NCBI RefSeq assembly: GCF_900996225.1
Contig: NZ_CAAJGL010000156.1
Location: 1-64,000, forward strand
DNA: 64,000 nucleotides
Direction: 5' to 3'
DNA from: Paraburkholderia sp. BCC1884
Lineage (GTDB): Bacteria > Pseudomonadota > Gammaproteobacteria > Burkholderiales > Burkholderiaceae
Shown: positions 35,814 through 44,489 of the stretch, in pieces
How the letters are laid out: each line of letters starts with the position of its first letter
Position numbering within the stretch: position 1 is the first letter of the stretch
The notes under the pieces: model-generated
Database searches by the model: none
What the model was told of the DNA's origin: nothing
Seen by the model: the letters and a program-made list of their open reading frames with translations, nothing else
Made by a program: the position numbers and the translations under genes

Positions 35814-38723
35814 ATGATTGAATTAGGCCGCTTTCAAATCGATCTGGAAATGCGCACGTTGCAGCGGGACGGCGAGCCGGTGCACGTCGGCTCACGCGCC
35901 TTCGATATTCTTGCCGTGGTCGTGTCCGCGGGCGGCCGTCTCGTCACGAAAGACGAATTGATGAATGCGGTGTGGCCGCAAACCATCGTCGAAGAAAACA
36001 ATATTCAGGTGCATCTCTCGGCGCTGCGCAAAATACTCGGCGCGGACCGCAATCTGATTCTGACCGTGCCGGGCCGCGGTTATCAGCTGGTGACCCGGCA
36101 GCCCAAGACCACGCCGGAGCGCGCCGACACCACCCAGCCTGCCACCTTGCGCCGTCCGTTGCCGTCGCCCAAAACCCAGCTGGTCGGGCGCGACGCCACC
36201 GTCCGGCAGATCCGTGCCCTGCTCAAGCATTCGCGCGTTCTCACGCTGGTAGGTGCGGGCGGCATCGGCAAAACCAGTCTCGCGATCGAAACCGCCCGTC
36301 AGGCCTCGGCGGACTATCCCGAGCCGGCCTGTTTCGTGGAACTGGCCACGCTCATCAGCGCCGCCGGCGTGCTGGGCGCCATCGCGCAAAGCTGCGGTCT
36401 GGCCGTCGAGACGCCCTGCGCCGAGCAGATCGCCGCGGCCTTCGCGCCCGTGCCCACCTTGCTGGTGCTCGACAACGCCGAACACGTAGCCGACCACGTC
36501 GCGGAAATCGTCGAGGTGCTGGTGGCGAGAACCCATTCCCTGCGTGTGCTCGTGACCAGCCGCGAGCCGCTGCGCATCATGGCCGAGACACTGCTGCGGG
36601 TCGATCCGCTCAACGTACCGGCGCCCTATTCCAGTGACGCGGAAATCTTGCAGCAGTCCGCCGTCAATCTGTTTCTTCTGCGCTCGCACTCCTTGCAGCG
36701 CGAAGTGGCCGCGGACAGCGCGGAGCTGCAACTGGTCGGCGAAATCTGCCGGCGGCTCGACGGCCTGCCTCTGGCGATCGAACTGGCGGCCGCGCGCGTC
36801 GCGACGCTCGGCGTCGAAGGCGTGCACCGCCGGCTCGACGACCGGATGGCGATTCTCGCGGGCGGCTACCGGACCGCGCTGCCGCGCCATCAGACCTTGC
36901 GTGCCACCTTCGACTGGAGCTACGCGCTGCTGGACCCGGGGGCGCGCTCGCTGTTCAGGCGCATCGGCGTATTTGGCGGCGTATTCACCTTCGAGGCGAT
37001 GTGCGCAGTGGTGTGCGACCCGCTGCTGACGGTGGCGAGCGCGATCAACGGCATCAGTGAATTACTGGCCAAATCGCTCGTCAATATCGAGTTCGATGGT
37101 CCGGTCGCGAAGTACCGGCTGACCGAGTCCACCCGCGCCTACGCCCTCGACAAGCTGCAGGCCGAGGGCGAGCGGCGCGAACTGGCGGCGCGCCACGCGC
37201 GTTTTTTGTCCACCTGCTTCCAGACACGCTTGACCCAACTGGTCGACGGCCGCACCCGCGTTGCCGCCCTCGACCACACCCTCGACGACGCCCGCGACGC
37301 CTGCGACTGGGCCTTCTCCGCCGACGGCAACCCGCGCCTCGGGATCGAACTCGCCTCCAACCTGACCAGCGCGCTCTTCGACGAAGGTCTGTTCGCCGAG
37401 TGCTGCACGCGCGCCGCCCAGGCGGTCGAGGTGCTCGACCGCCTGCCCGACGCCGCTGTGGACCCCGGCACGGAAATGCGTGTGCGCGCCGCATTGGCCT
37501 CCGCTTTGCCCTACGTCCACGGATCGATTTCGAAAGCGGCCAACTTGTGGCAGACCGTCTTCGCGATGGCGCTCACCTGCGGCGACGTGGACTTCCACGC
37601 CCGCGCGCTGTGGGGCCAATGGCACACGATGATTTCGCTCGGCGCCATCCACGAATCCATGACCTACGCGCAGCGCTTCCAGCAACTGGCGCGGGACCAG
37701 GCCAATCCATGGCACACGGTGTTCGCCGACCAGCTGGTGGCGATTTCGCAGCACTGTCTCGGTCGCCATGTCGAGGCGCGGCGCGCCTTGCTGGACGCAC
37801 GCGAACGCTTTGCGCAACTCGAACACACTGCGCCCAATGGCGGCAAGCTCGCCGTCAATCCGTTGGTCTATTGCAATGGGACGCTGGCGCGCATCGCGTG
37901 GCTGCAAGGCAAGCCCGAGGAAGCCCGGCAAGTCGTCGACGATCTGATGGCGCGGGTTCAGCCCGACGTGCTCGAGCCGTCGCTCACGCACATGCTCGGC
38001 ACGGTGGCTGCGCCGCTCGCGCTGATGTCCGGCGACCTTGGCCGCGCCGCCACGTATCTGGAGATCATGCGTTCACAGGCCGCGCTGCATCACCTCGATG
38101 TCTGGCGCGACTACTGCGATTGCCTTTCGGCTTACCGCGATCTGCTCAGTGGCCAGACCGAGCGCGCGCTGCCGCGGCTGAAGGCGGCGCTCGACAGCCT
38201 GAGGTCGCGTGGCTTCCGGCGGCTGATCACGCCGTATATCGTTGGCTATGCGGACGGGCTCTCGGCCACGGGGCGCACCGAGGAGGCCGGCGCCCTGCTT
38301 GAGCAAACGCTGGCCGTCTGCGAGCGCAACGGCGAAATGTTCTTCGTGCCGGAAATCTGGCGCGCCATGGGCGTCGCCGCGCATGCCGAGGTCAACCAGC
38401 GAGCGAATCCCGGTGAATCGTGCGAGGAATCACTGACACGCGCGTCCACGTGCTTTGCCAGGGCGGTGGAGTTGTCGCGCGCCCAGGGCGCACTCATGTG
38501 GGAACTGCGTGCCTCGATGGCCAACGCGCGGCATCTATGCGACCAGGGCCGCGCCGACGAGGCGCTCGATCTGCTCGAACGCCTCGCCTTGCACTTCGAC
38601 ACGCCGGCCGGCACCGCCGACATCCGGGCGCTGTTCGAGATGATCGACGCCCTGCGCTCGCGGCAAGGCCAGCACCTCAGCGCACGCAAGTGGAAAAGCC
38701 TGCTCGACCCGCTCGCGATGTGA
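35814..38723 (+). CDS. Giant winged-helix / STAND-type ATPase transcriptional regulator (second copy)
   Basis: 969 aa. Winged helix at 1-95 (LEMRTLQRDGEPVHVGSRAFD, ENNIQVHLSALRKIL, PGRGYQLV), NTPase with Walker A GAGGIGKTS and Walker B LLVLDNAEHV, sensor VTSREPLRI, then helical TPR-like repeats. It is collinear with the protein at 17242 (shared ALPRHQTL, then DWS and ALL) but has a short plain linker instead of the PRES repeats. The start MIELGRFQID is chosen because the winged helix begins there. The two copies face away from each other across the hydrolase island. Confidence 0.88.
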   Translation: MIELGRFQIDLEMRTLQRDGEPVHVGSRAFDILAVVVSAGGRLVTKDELMNAVWPQTIVEENNIQVHLSALRKILGADRNLILTVPGRGYQLVTRQPKTTPERADTTQPATLRRPLPSPKTQLVGRDATVRQIRALLKHSRVLTLVGAGGIGKTSLAIETARQASADYPEPACFVELATLISAAGVLGAIAQSCGLAVETPCAEQIAAAFAPVPTLLVLDNAEHVADHVAEIVEVLVARTHSLRVLVTSREPLRIMAETLLRVDPLNVPAPYSSDAEILQQSAVNLFLLRSHSLQREVAADSAELQLVGEICRRLDGLPLAIELAAARVATLGVEGVHRRLDDRMAILAGGYRTALPRHQTLRATFDWSYALLDPGARSLFRRIGVFGGVFTFEAMCAVVCDPLLTVASAINGISELLAKSLVNIEFDGPVAKYRLTESTRAYALDKLQAEGERRELAARHARFLSTCFQTRLTQLVDGRTRVAALDHTLDDARDACDWAFSADGNPRLGIELASNLTSALFDEGLFAECCTRAAQAVEVLDRLPDAAVDPGTEMRVRAALASALPYVHGSISKAANLWQTVFAMALTCGDVDFHARALWGQWHTMISLGAIHESMTYAQRFQQLARDQANPWHTVFADQLVAISQHCLGRHVEARRALLDARERFAQLEHTAPNGGKLAVNPLVYCNGTLARIAWLQGKPEEARQVVDDLMARVQPDVLEPSLTHMLGTVAAPLALMSGDLGRAATYLEIMRSQAALHHLDVWRDYCDCLSAYRDLLSGQTERALPRLKAALDSLRSRGFRRLITPYIVGYADGLSATGRTEEAGALLEQTLAVCERNGEMFFVPEIWRAMGVAAHAEVNQRANPGESCEESLTRASTCFARAVELSRAQGALMWELRASMANARHLCDQGRADEALDLLERLALHFDTPAGTADIRALFEMIDALRSRQGQHLSARKWKSLLDPLAM

Positions 38724-38736
38724 ACGCATCGCCACG

Positions 38737-39519
38737 TCAGAGCACGGCGAGCCAGCCACCGTCCACGTAAATGATCTGGCCGTTCACATAGCTCGACGCC
38801 GCCGAAGCCAGATACACCGCCGTGCCCACCAGTTCCTCCGGTTTGCCCCAGCGCTGCGACGGATTGCTGCTTTTGACCCACGCGTCGAAGGCGGCGTTGT
38901 CGATCAACGCCTGGTTCATGTCGGTGAGGATGTAGCCTGGGCCGATCGCATTCGCCTGGATATTCGCCGCCGCCCACTCGGCGCTCATCGCGCGAGTCAG
39001 CATCTTGACGCCGCCTTTCGCTGCCGTGTACGCGCCGACCGTCGCGCGGGCACCCTCGCTCGTCAGCGAACCGATATTGATGATCTTGCCGCCCGTGCCT
39101 CGCCCGATCATGCGCCGCGCCGCCTGCTTAGCAACGATGAAGGCGCTCGTGAGGTTGGTGTCGATCACGCGCTGCCAGTCGCTCAGTTCGAGCTCCACGA
39201 GCGGTTTGCGAAACTGGATGCCGGCGTTGTTGATCAGAATGTCGACCTGCACGCCCTTCGTGTCCCATTGCTCGAATGCTTCGGCAACGGCTGCTTCGTC
39301 GGTCACATCGAACGCCCGGCCTTGGGCTTCGAGGCCTTGTGCGCCAAGACGGCCGACAGCTTGCTCGACGGTGTCGGCGCGCGTGCCGTTCACGATCACG
39401 CGTGCGCCGGCATGGGCCAGGCCTTCCGCGAGCGAGAAGCCAATGCCGCGCGCCGACCCGGTGACGAGCGCCGTGCGGCCGCTCAGATCGAATAACGATG
39501 TCCTGCGTGTGTCCTGCAT
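38737..39519 (-). CDS. SDR oxidoreductase, gluconate-5-dehydrogenase-like
   Basis: 260 aa. NAD(P) motif TGSARGIGFSLAEGL, NNAGIQ, the Ser-Tyr-Lys triad in GSLTSE and YTAAKGG, and the C-terminal VNGQIIYVDGGW. Closest in style to gluconate 5-dehydrogenase (IdnO/Gno), which oxidises sugar acids at C5. AAGGAG is 8 bases before the chosen ATG. It is transcribed toward the giant regulator, with its 5' end next to the LysR gene of the transketolase cluster. Confidence 0.88.
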   Translation of the reverse strand: MQDTRRTSLFDLSGRTALVTGSARGIGFSLAEGLAHAGARVIVNGTRADTVEQAVGRLGAQGLEAQGRAFDVTDEAAVAEAFEQWDTKGVQVDILINNAGIQFRKPLVELELSDWQRVIDTNLTSAFIVAKQAARRMIGRGTGGKIINIGSLTSEGARATVGAYTAAKGGVKMLTRAMSAEWAAANIQANAIGPGYILTDMNQALIDNAAFDAWVKSSNPSQRWGKPEELVGTAVYLASAASSYVNGQIIYVDGGWLAVL

Positions 39520-39582
39520 CAGCACCACTCCTTGTAATCGACGACGAAGGTAACGACGCGGGCGGGCGGCGCCCTGGCCACC

Positions 39583-40473
39583 CTAGCGCTCGAGTTCGAC
39601 GAACAGCCAGTCCTGGAAGCTGCGCAGCTTCGGCAAATCGGCGCGCGACTTCAGCAGGTTCAGCGTATAGCCATGCACGGTGAGACCGTCCAGTCCAAAC
39701 GGTGCGACCAGCTGGCCGGTCTCCAGTTCACGTTGCGCCAGCAACAGGCTTTCGAGGCACACGCCGAGACCGTCGACGGCCGCACTCAGCGCCATGAACG
39801 AGCGATCGAATCGCGGGCCGCGCCCGATATCCACGCGCGTCCTGCGATGCAGCCGCATCCAGTCGCGCCAGCCCACGAGACAGCCTTCGCTGTGAATCAA
39901 CGCATGGTGCTGCAAGTCCGCCACGCTGTGCAGCGGATAGTCGCCCGCCATCAATGCGGGCGCGCAGAGCGGCACGATCGTCTCGGGCGGCAAGTCGAGC
40001 ACCAGCGTGCCGGCGGGTTGCAGCTTGCGCGGCCCGTAGCGGATGTCGATATCGACCGCCTCCGAAATCAGATCCACTGCCGCCGACGACGCGTTCAGGC
40101 GCACGTCGATATCCGGATGCGCGGCGCTGAAGCGGGCGATGCGCGGCATCAGCCACTGCGTCGCAAAGCTCGGCGTGCAATGAATCGTGAGGATGTCGCT
40201 CTTCGCGACGCGACCGATTTCGCGCGTGGCCAGATCGATGCGCGCGAACGCCGAGGTGATTTCCTCTGCGTAATGCCGCCCCGAGTCGGTCAACAGCACC
40301 GTGCGATGCAGCCGATGGAACAGACGAATGCTCAATTGCTCTTCGAGCAGCTTGATCTGATGGCTGATCGCCGAGGGCGTGACGAACAGTTCCTCTGCTG
40401 CGAGCGCGAACGACGAAAGCCGCGCGGCTGCTTCGAAAGCCTGTATCGACTTGAGAGAGACGCGATTGTGCAT
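39583..40473 (-). CDS. LysR-family regulator (GcvA type), probable controller of the transketolase cluster
   Basis: 296 aa. The winged helix SLKSIQAFEAAARLSSFALAA / AISHQIKLLEEQLSIRLF is typical of the GcvA subgroup, and the effector-binding domain follows. It is divergent from the split transketolase operon with a 135-base gap that contains a TGAATT-C-AATTCA palindrome. LysR proteins usually control the divergent operon, so it probably governs it. Confidence 0.88.
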   Translation of the reverse strand: MHNRVSLKSIQAFEAAARLSSFALAAEELFVTPSAISHQIKLLEEQLSIRLFHRLHRTVLLTDSGRHYAEEITSAFARIDLATREIGRVAKSDILTIHCTPSFATQWLMPRIARFSAAHPDIDVRLNASSAAVDLISEAVDIDIRYGPRKLQPAGTLVLDLPPETIVPLCAPALMAGDYPLHSVADLQHHALIHSEGCLVGWRDWMRLHRRTRVDIGRGPRFDRSFMALSAAVDGLGVCLESLLLAQRELETGQLVAPFGLDGLTVHGYTLNLLKSRADLPKLRSFQDWLFVELER

Positions 40474-40486
40474 GGCAGCAACAAGA

Positions 40487-40499
40487 TGAATTCAATTCA
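40487..40499. promoter_or_regulatory. Palindrome in the LysR/transketolase intergenic region
   Basis: TGAATT-C-AATTCA is a perfect 6-bp inverted repeat with a one-base centre, 14 bases upstream of the LysR start. The position suits LysR autoregulation, although it is shorter than a standard T-N11-A box. Confidence 0.4.
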
Positions 40500-40608
40500 A
40501 CTATCGGCCATCTTAATTCGTTTGAGCGCGCGTGAGCAGCGGATTACGCTTGATTCACTGGCGGCGACATCAAAAAGCCGCGCATCGAGATCCCTCAGGA
40601 GACAGACA

Positions 40609-41454
40609 GTGAAAATCAGCGAACCCGTCCTACACGCCGAACTCGCGGAGCACGCCTATCAGATTCGCCGCAACGCGCTGCGCATGGGCGAGGTACAGGG
40701 CCAAGGCTATATCGGCCAGGCGCTCGACATCGCCGACGTGCTCGCCGTCGCCTACTTCCACGCAATGCGCTATCGCGCCGACGATCCCGACTGGGAAGGC
40801 CGCGACCGCTTCCTGCTGTCCAACGGCCACTACGCGATCGCGCTGTACGCGGCGCTGATCGAGGCCGGCATCATCGCCGACGAAGAACTGGAAACCTACG
40901 GCAGCGACGACAGCCGTCTGCCGATGTCGGGCATGGCGAGCTACACGCCCGGCATGGAGATGTCCGGCGGTTCGCTAGGCCAGGGTCTGACGATCGCCGT
41001 GGGCCGCTGCCTCGGACTCAAACGCAAGAACTCGCAGGCCACCGTCTACACGCTCTTTTCGGACGGCGAACTCGACGAAGGCGCGGTGTGGGAAGGCCTG
41101 ATGTCCGCCGCGCATTGGCAACTGGACAACCTGATCGCGATGGTCGACGTCAACAATCAGCAGGCCGACGGGCCTTCCTCGAAAGTGATGGCGTTCGAAC
41201 CGCTGGTGGAGAAGCTGCAGGCGTTCGGCTGGTTCGTGCAGCGCGTGGACGGCAACGATCTCGCAGCCGTGGTGGCCGCGTTCGAGGCGGCGCGCGCTCA
41301 CCTCGTCGCGCAACCGCGCATCATCGTCTGCGATACGCGCATGGGTTGTGGCGTGCCGTTTCTCGAAGCGCGCGAGAAGAACCACTTTATCCGCGTCGAC
41401 GCGCACGAGTGGCAACTCGCACTGCAAGCACTGGAAGCCGGGAGAACCGTATGA
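40609..41454 (+). CDS. Transketolase, N-terminal (TPP-binding) subunit
   Basis: 281 aa from a GTG start with AGGAG 8 bases ahead. It carries only the pyrophosphate-binding half: the TPP/Mg motif YTLFSDGELDEGAVWEG ... VDVNNQQADG, RFLLSNGHYAIALYAAL and GGSLGQGL. Its stop overlaps the start of the C-terminal subunit by 4 bases (ATGA), so the two are made in step. Split transketolases move two-carbon ketol units; known ones include apulose-4-phosphate and sulfosugar transketolases. No sugar kinase is nearby, so the substrate may be unphosphorylated. Confidence 0.9.
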   Translation: MKISEPVLHAELAEHAYQIRRNALRMGEVQGQGYIGQALDIADVLAVAYFHAMRYRADDPDWEGRDRFLLSNGHYAIALYAALIEAGIIADEELETYGSDDSRLPMSGMASYTPGMEMSGGSLGQGLTIAVGRCLGLKRKNSQATVYTLFSDGELDEGAVWEGLMSAAHWQLDNLIAMVDVNNQQADGPSSKVMAFEPLVEKLQAFGWFVQRVDGNDLAAVVAAFEAARAHLVAQPRIIVCDTRMGCGVPFLEAREKNHFIRVDAHEWQLALQALEAGRTV

Positions 41455-42449
41455 GCGCCGCCGCCCCGAAAGCCCGCCTGAAAACTTCGGCGATGATCGC
41501 CTCGATTGCCGGCGAAGGACAGATCACGCGCTCCGCGCCGTTCGGTCATGCGCTGGTCGAACTGGCGCGGCACCGGCCCGAGGTGGTCGGCATGACCGCC
41601 GATCTCGGCAAATACACCGACCTGCATCTGTTCGCCAAGGAATACCCCGAGCGGTTCTATCAGATGGGCATGGCCGAGCAACTGCTGATGGGCGCCGCCG
41701 CCGGCATGGCGCACGAAGGCGCTCAGCCCTTCGTCACCACCTACGCGGTGTTCGCCGCGCGCCGTGCCTACGACTTCATTCATCAGGCGATTGCCGAGGA
41801 CAACCTCGACGTCAAGATGGTTTGCGCGTTGCCCGGCCTCACGACCGGCTACGGCCCGAGCCACCAGGCCGCAGAAGACCTCGCCCTGTTCCGCGCGATG
41901 CCCAACCTCACGGTGATCGATCCGTGTGACGCGCTCGAAATCGAACAGATGGTGCCCGCGATGGCCGATCATCGCGGCCCGGTCTACGCCCGCCTGTTGC
42001 GCGGCAACGTGCCGGTCGTGCTCGACGAATACGACTATCAGTTCGAAATCGGCAAAGCGAAGCTGCTGCGCGATGGCGCCGAAGTGCTGATCGTCTCCTC
42101 CGGGATCATGACCATGCGTGCGCTGGAAACGGCCAAGGCGCTGGCCGCCGATCGCGTCGACGTAGGCGTGCTGCATGTGCCGACCATCAAGCCGCTCGAC
42201 ACCGTCACGCTGCTGCGCGAAGCGCGCCGCCCGGGCCGCCTGGTGGTCGTCGCGGAAAACCATACGGTGATCGGCGGACTCGGCGAAGCGGTGGCCACCG
42301 TGCTGCTGACCAATGGCGTCACGCCGCCGTTCCGGCAGATCGGTTTGCCCGACGCGTTTCTCGACGCCGGCGCGCTGCCCACGCTGCACGACCGCTACGG
42401 CATTTCCACCGAAGCGATGTGCGACACGATCAAAGGCTGGTTGCGTTAA
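41451..42449 (+). CDS. Transketolase, C-terminal subunit
   Basis: 332 aa. The pyrimidine-binding domain is visible (MGMAEQLLMGAAAGMAHEG with the catalytic Glu, TTYAVFAARRAYDFI, GLTTGYGPSHQAAEDLALF), followed by the C-terminal domain (VLIVSSGIMTMRAL, VVVAENHTVIGGLGEAV). It pairs with the N-terminal subunit encoded by the overlapping gene. The active enzyme is presumably an alpha2beta2 complex. Confidence 0.9.
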   Translation: MSAAAPKARLKTSAMIASIAGEGQITRSAPFGHALVELARHRPEVVGMTADLGKYTDLHLFAKEYPERFYQMGMAEQLLMGAAAGMAHEGAQPFVTTYAVFAARRAYDFIHQAIAEDNLDVKMVCALPGLTTGYGPSHQAAEDLALFRAMPNLTVIDPCDALEIEQMVPAMADHRGPVYARLLRGNVPVVLDEYDYQFEIGKAKLLRDGAEVLIVSSGIMTMRALETAKALAADRVDVGVLHVPTIKPLDTVTLLREARRPGRLVVVAENHTVIGGLGEAVATVLLTNGVTPPFRQIGLPDAFLDAGALPTLHDRYGISTEAMCDTIKGWLR

Positions 42450-42543
42450 ACGCGCGATTGACAGCAAAAACCGGAACCTAACGTAGTCACCCATAGCCAA
42501 CCACGCTGCACACCATAAGCTTCATATTCAGGAGATCCGCATC

Positions 42544-43305
42544 ATGTCAGAGTCACGTCTTCTCGAGGGCAAGGTCGCCGTCATTTCAGGCGGTGCGTCG
42601 CCGCGCGGTATCGGCATGGCGACCGCGCGCATGTTCGCGGCGCAAGGCGCGCGGATTGCCATCTTCGATCTGGACGAACAAGCCGCGGTGGAAGCCGCTG
42701 CGTCCATCGGTCCACAACATCGCGGCTATGCCTGCAACGTCACCGATCGCGGCGCCTGCCAGGCGGCAGTGGAGCGCACGGTCGCCGATTTCGGATCGAT
42801 CGATATCCTGATCAATAACGCGGGCATCACCCAGGCCGTCAAGCTGCTCGATATCGACGCCGACAGCTGGGACCGCATTCTCGATGTCAATCTGCGCGGC
42901 GTGCTGTATCTCTCGCAAGCGGTCGTGCCGCAGATGAAGAAACAGCACAGCGGCTCGATCGGTTGCATGTCGTCGGTCTCGGCGCAGCGCGGCGGCGGCA
43001 TCCTCGGCGGTCCGCACTATTCGGCAGCCAAGGCCGGCGTGCTGGGTCTCGCCAAAGCGATGGCGCGCGAACTCGGCAACGACGGCATCCGCGTGAATTG
43101 CGTGACGCCGGGGCTGATCCAGACCGACATCAACGCAGGCAAGATCAGCGACGACAAACGCACCGAAATTCTCGCCGGCATTCCGCTCGATCGTTTGGGT
43201 GTGCCCGACGATGTGGCGGGGGCCTTCCTGTTTCTCGCTTCGCCGCTGTCGTCGTATATCACCGGCGCGGTGATCGACGTGAACGGCGGCATGCTGATTC
43301 ACTGA
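42544..43305 (+). CDS. SDR oxidoreductase of the transketolase cluster
   Basis: 253 aa. VISGGASPRGIGMATARMF (a slightly longer glycine loop than usual), NNAGIT, SSVSAQRGGG then YSAAKAG for Ser-Tyr-Lys, and VIDVNGGMLIH at the end. AGGAG precedes the ATG. It probably oxidises a polyol or sugar to the ketose used by the split transketolase, or reduces its product; the direction is not decided by sequence. Confidence 0.88.
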   Translation: MSESRLLEGKVAVISGGASPRGIGMATARMFAAQGARIAIFDLDEQAAVEAAASIGPQHRGYACNVTDRGACQAAVERTVADFGSIDILINNAGITQAVKLLDIDADSWDRILDVNLRGVLYLSQAVVPQMKKQHSGSIGCMSSVSAQRGGGILGGPHYSAAKAGVLGLAKAMARELGNDGIRVNCVTPGLIQTDINAGKISDDKRTEILAGIPLDRLGVPDDVAGAFLFLASPLSSYITGAVIDVNGGMLIH

Positions 43306-43441
43306 CGCATTCCGGCAGGACGGGCCGTCGCCCGGGAGGACGTCGACGGCGATGAAGAGGCGGGCCAGCACGGCGAACGACACGTGCGGCCGCTTCAGCT
43401 TCAAAACTATAAAACGACCGACCATATTGGAGGCAGACACC

Positions 43442-44485
43442 ATGACTACCCGTTCGAACGCCCCGCAGGGCATCAGCCGCCGCACCTTCCTGAAAGCCGG
43501 CGCAACGCTGTCCGCCGCCGTGCCTTTGTGGAGCGTCTCGCGACGCGCCATGGCCGCGCCCGAGTTTTCATACAAGCTCGCCACCGGCCAGGACCCGACG
43601 CACCCGGTGAACATCCGCGCGCAGGAGGCGATCAATCACATTCGCGAGGCGACCAACGGCCGCCTCGACATCAAGCTGTTTCCACAAAACCAGCTCGGCT
43701 CGGACACCGACCTGCTCTCGCAGGTGCGCAACGGCGGCGTGGAATTCTTCAACCAGGCTTCATCGATTCTGGCGACGCTCACGCCGGCGGCCGGTATCGT
43801 CAACACGGGCTTTGCGTTCAAGGATTACGACGCGGTCTGGAAAGCGATGGACGGCGATCTCGGCAACTACATTCGCGCGCAGATCGCCAAGTCGGGCATC
43901 GTCTCGGTCAGCAAGGTCTGGGACAACGGTTTCCGGCAGATCAGTTCGTCCACTCGCGCATTGCACACGCCGGCCGATCTGAAGGGCTTCAAGATTCGCG
44001 TGCCGCAAGCGCCGATGCTCACCTCGCTGTTCAAGGCGCTCGACGCCGGCCCCGCGCCGATCAATTTCAACGAGTTGTATTCGGCGCTGCAAACGGGCGT
44101 GGTGGAAGGCCAGGAGAATCCGCTGCCGATCATCGCCACCGCCAAGCTGTACGAAGTGCAGAAGTACATCAGTCTCACCTCGCATGTGTGGGACGGATAC
44201 TGGATTCTCGGCAACCGCGCGGCATGGGAACGACTGCCGGCGGATATCCGCGCGATCGTCACGCGCGAATTCGAAAAGGCCGCCGTCCTGCAACGCGCCG
44301 ACATCGCGAAGCTGAGCAGTTCCTTGCGCGACGATCTGAAAGCCAAGGGCATTACCTTCATCGACGTCGACCGCGAGTCCTTCCGCGGTGCGTTGGCCAA
44401 AACCAGTTTCTATCGCGACTGGAAAGGCAAATACGGCGACGAAGCCTGGGGCATGCTCGAGAAGTCAGTCGGAAAACTGGGGTAA
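43442..44485 (+). CDS. TRAP transporter solute-binding protein (DctP type) with Tat leader
   Basis: 347 aa. The twin-arginine leader ISRRTFLKAGATLS and a signal core precede a DctP fold: ATGQDPTHPVNIRAQEA, KLFPQNQLGSDTDLLSQVRNG, GFKIRVPQAPML with the ligand-carboxylate arginine, and NFNELYSALQTGVVEGQENP. TRAP proteins bind organic acids or sugar acids. GGAGG is 8 bases before the ATG. It precedes the membrane component by 4 bases. Confidence 0.92.
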   Translation: MTTRSNAPQGISRRTFLKAGATLSAAVPLWSVSRRAMAAPEFSYKLATGQDPTHPVNIRAQEAINHIREATNGRLDIKLFPQNQLGSDTDLLSQVRNGGVEFFNQASSILATLTPAAGIVNTGFAFKDYDAVWKAMDGDLGNYIRAQIAKSGIVSVSKVWDNGFRQISSSTRALHTPADLKGFKIRVPQAPMLTSLFKALDAGPAPINFNELYSALQTGVVEGQENPLPIIATAKLYEVQKYISLTSHVWDGYWILGNRAAWERLPADIRAIVTREFEKAAVLQRADIAKLSSSLRDDLKAKGITFIDVDRESFRGALAKTSFYRDWKGKYGDEAWGMLEKSVGKLG

Positions 44486-44489
44486 CGCG

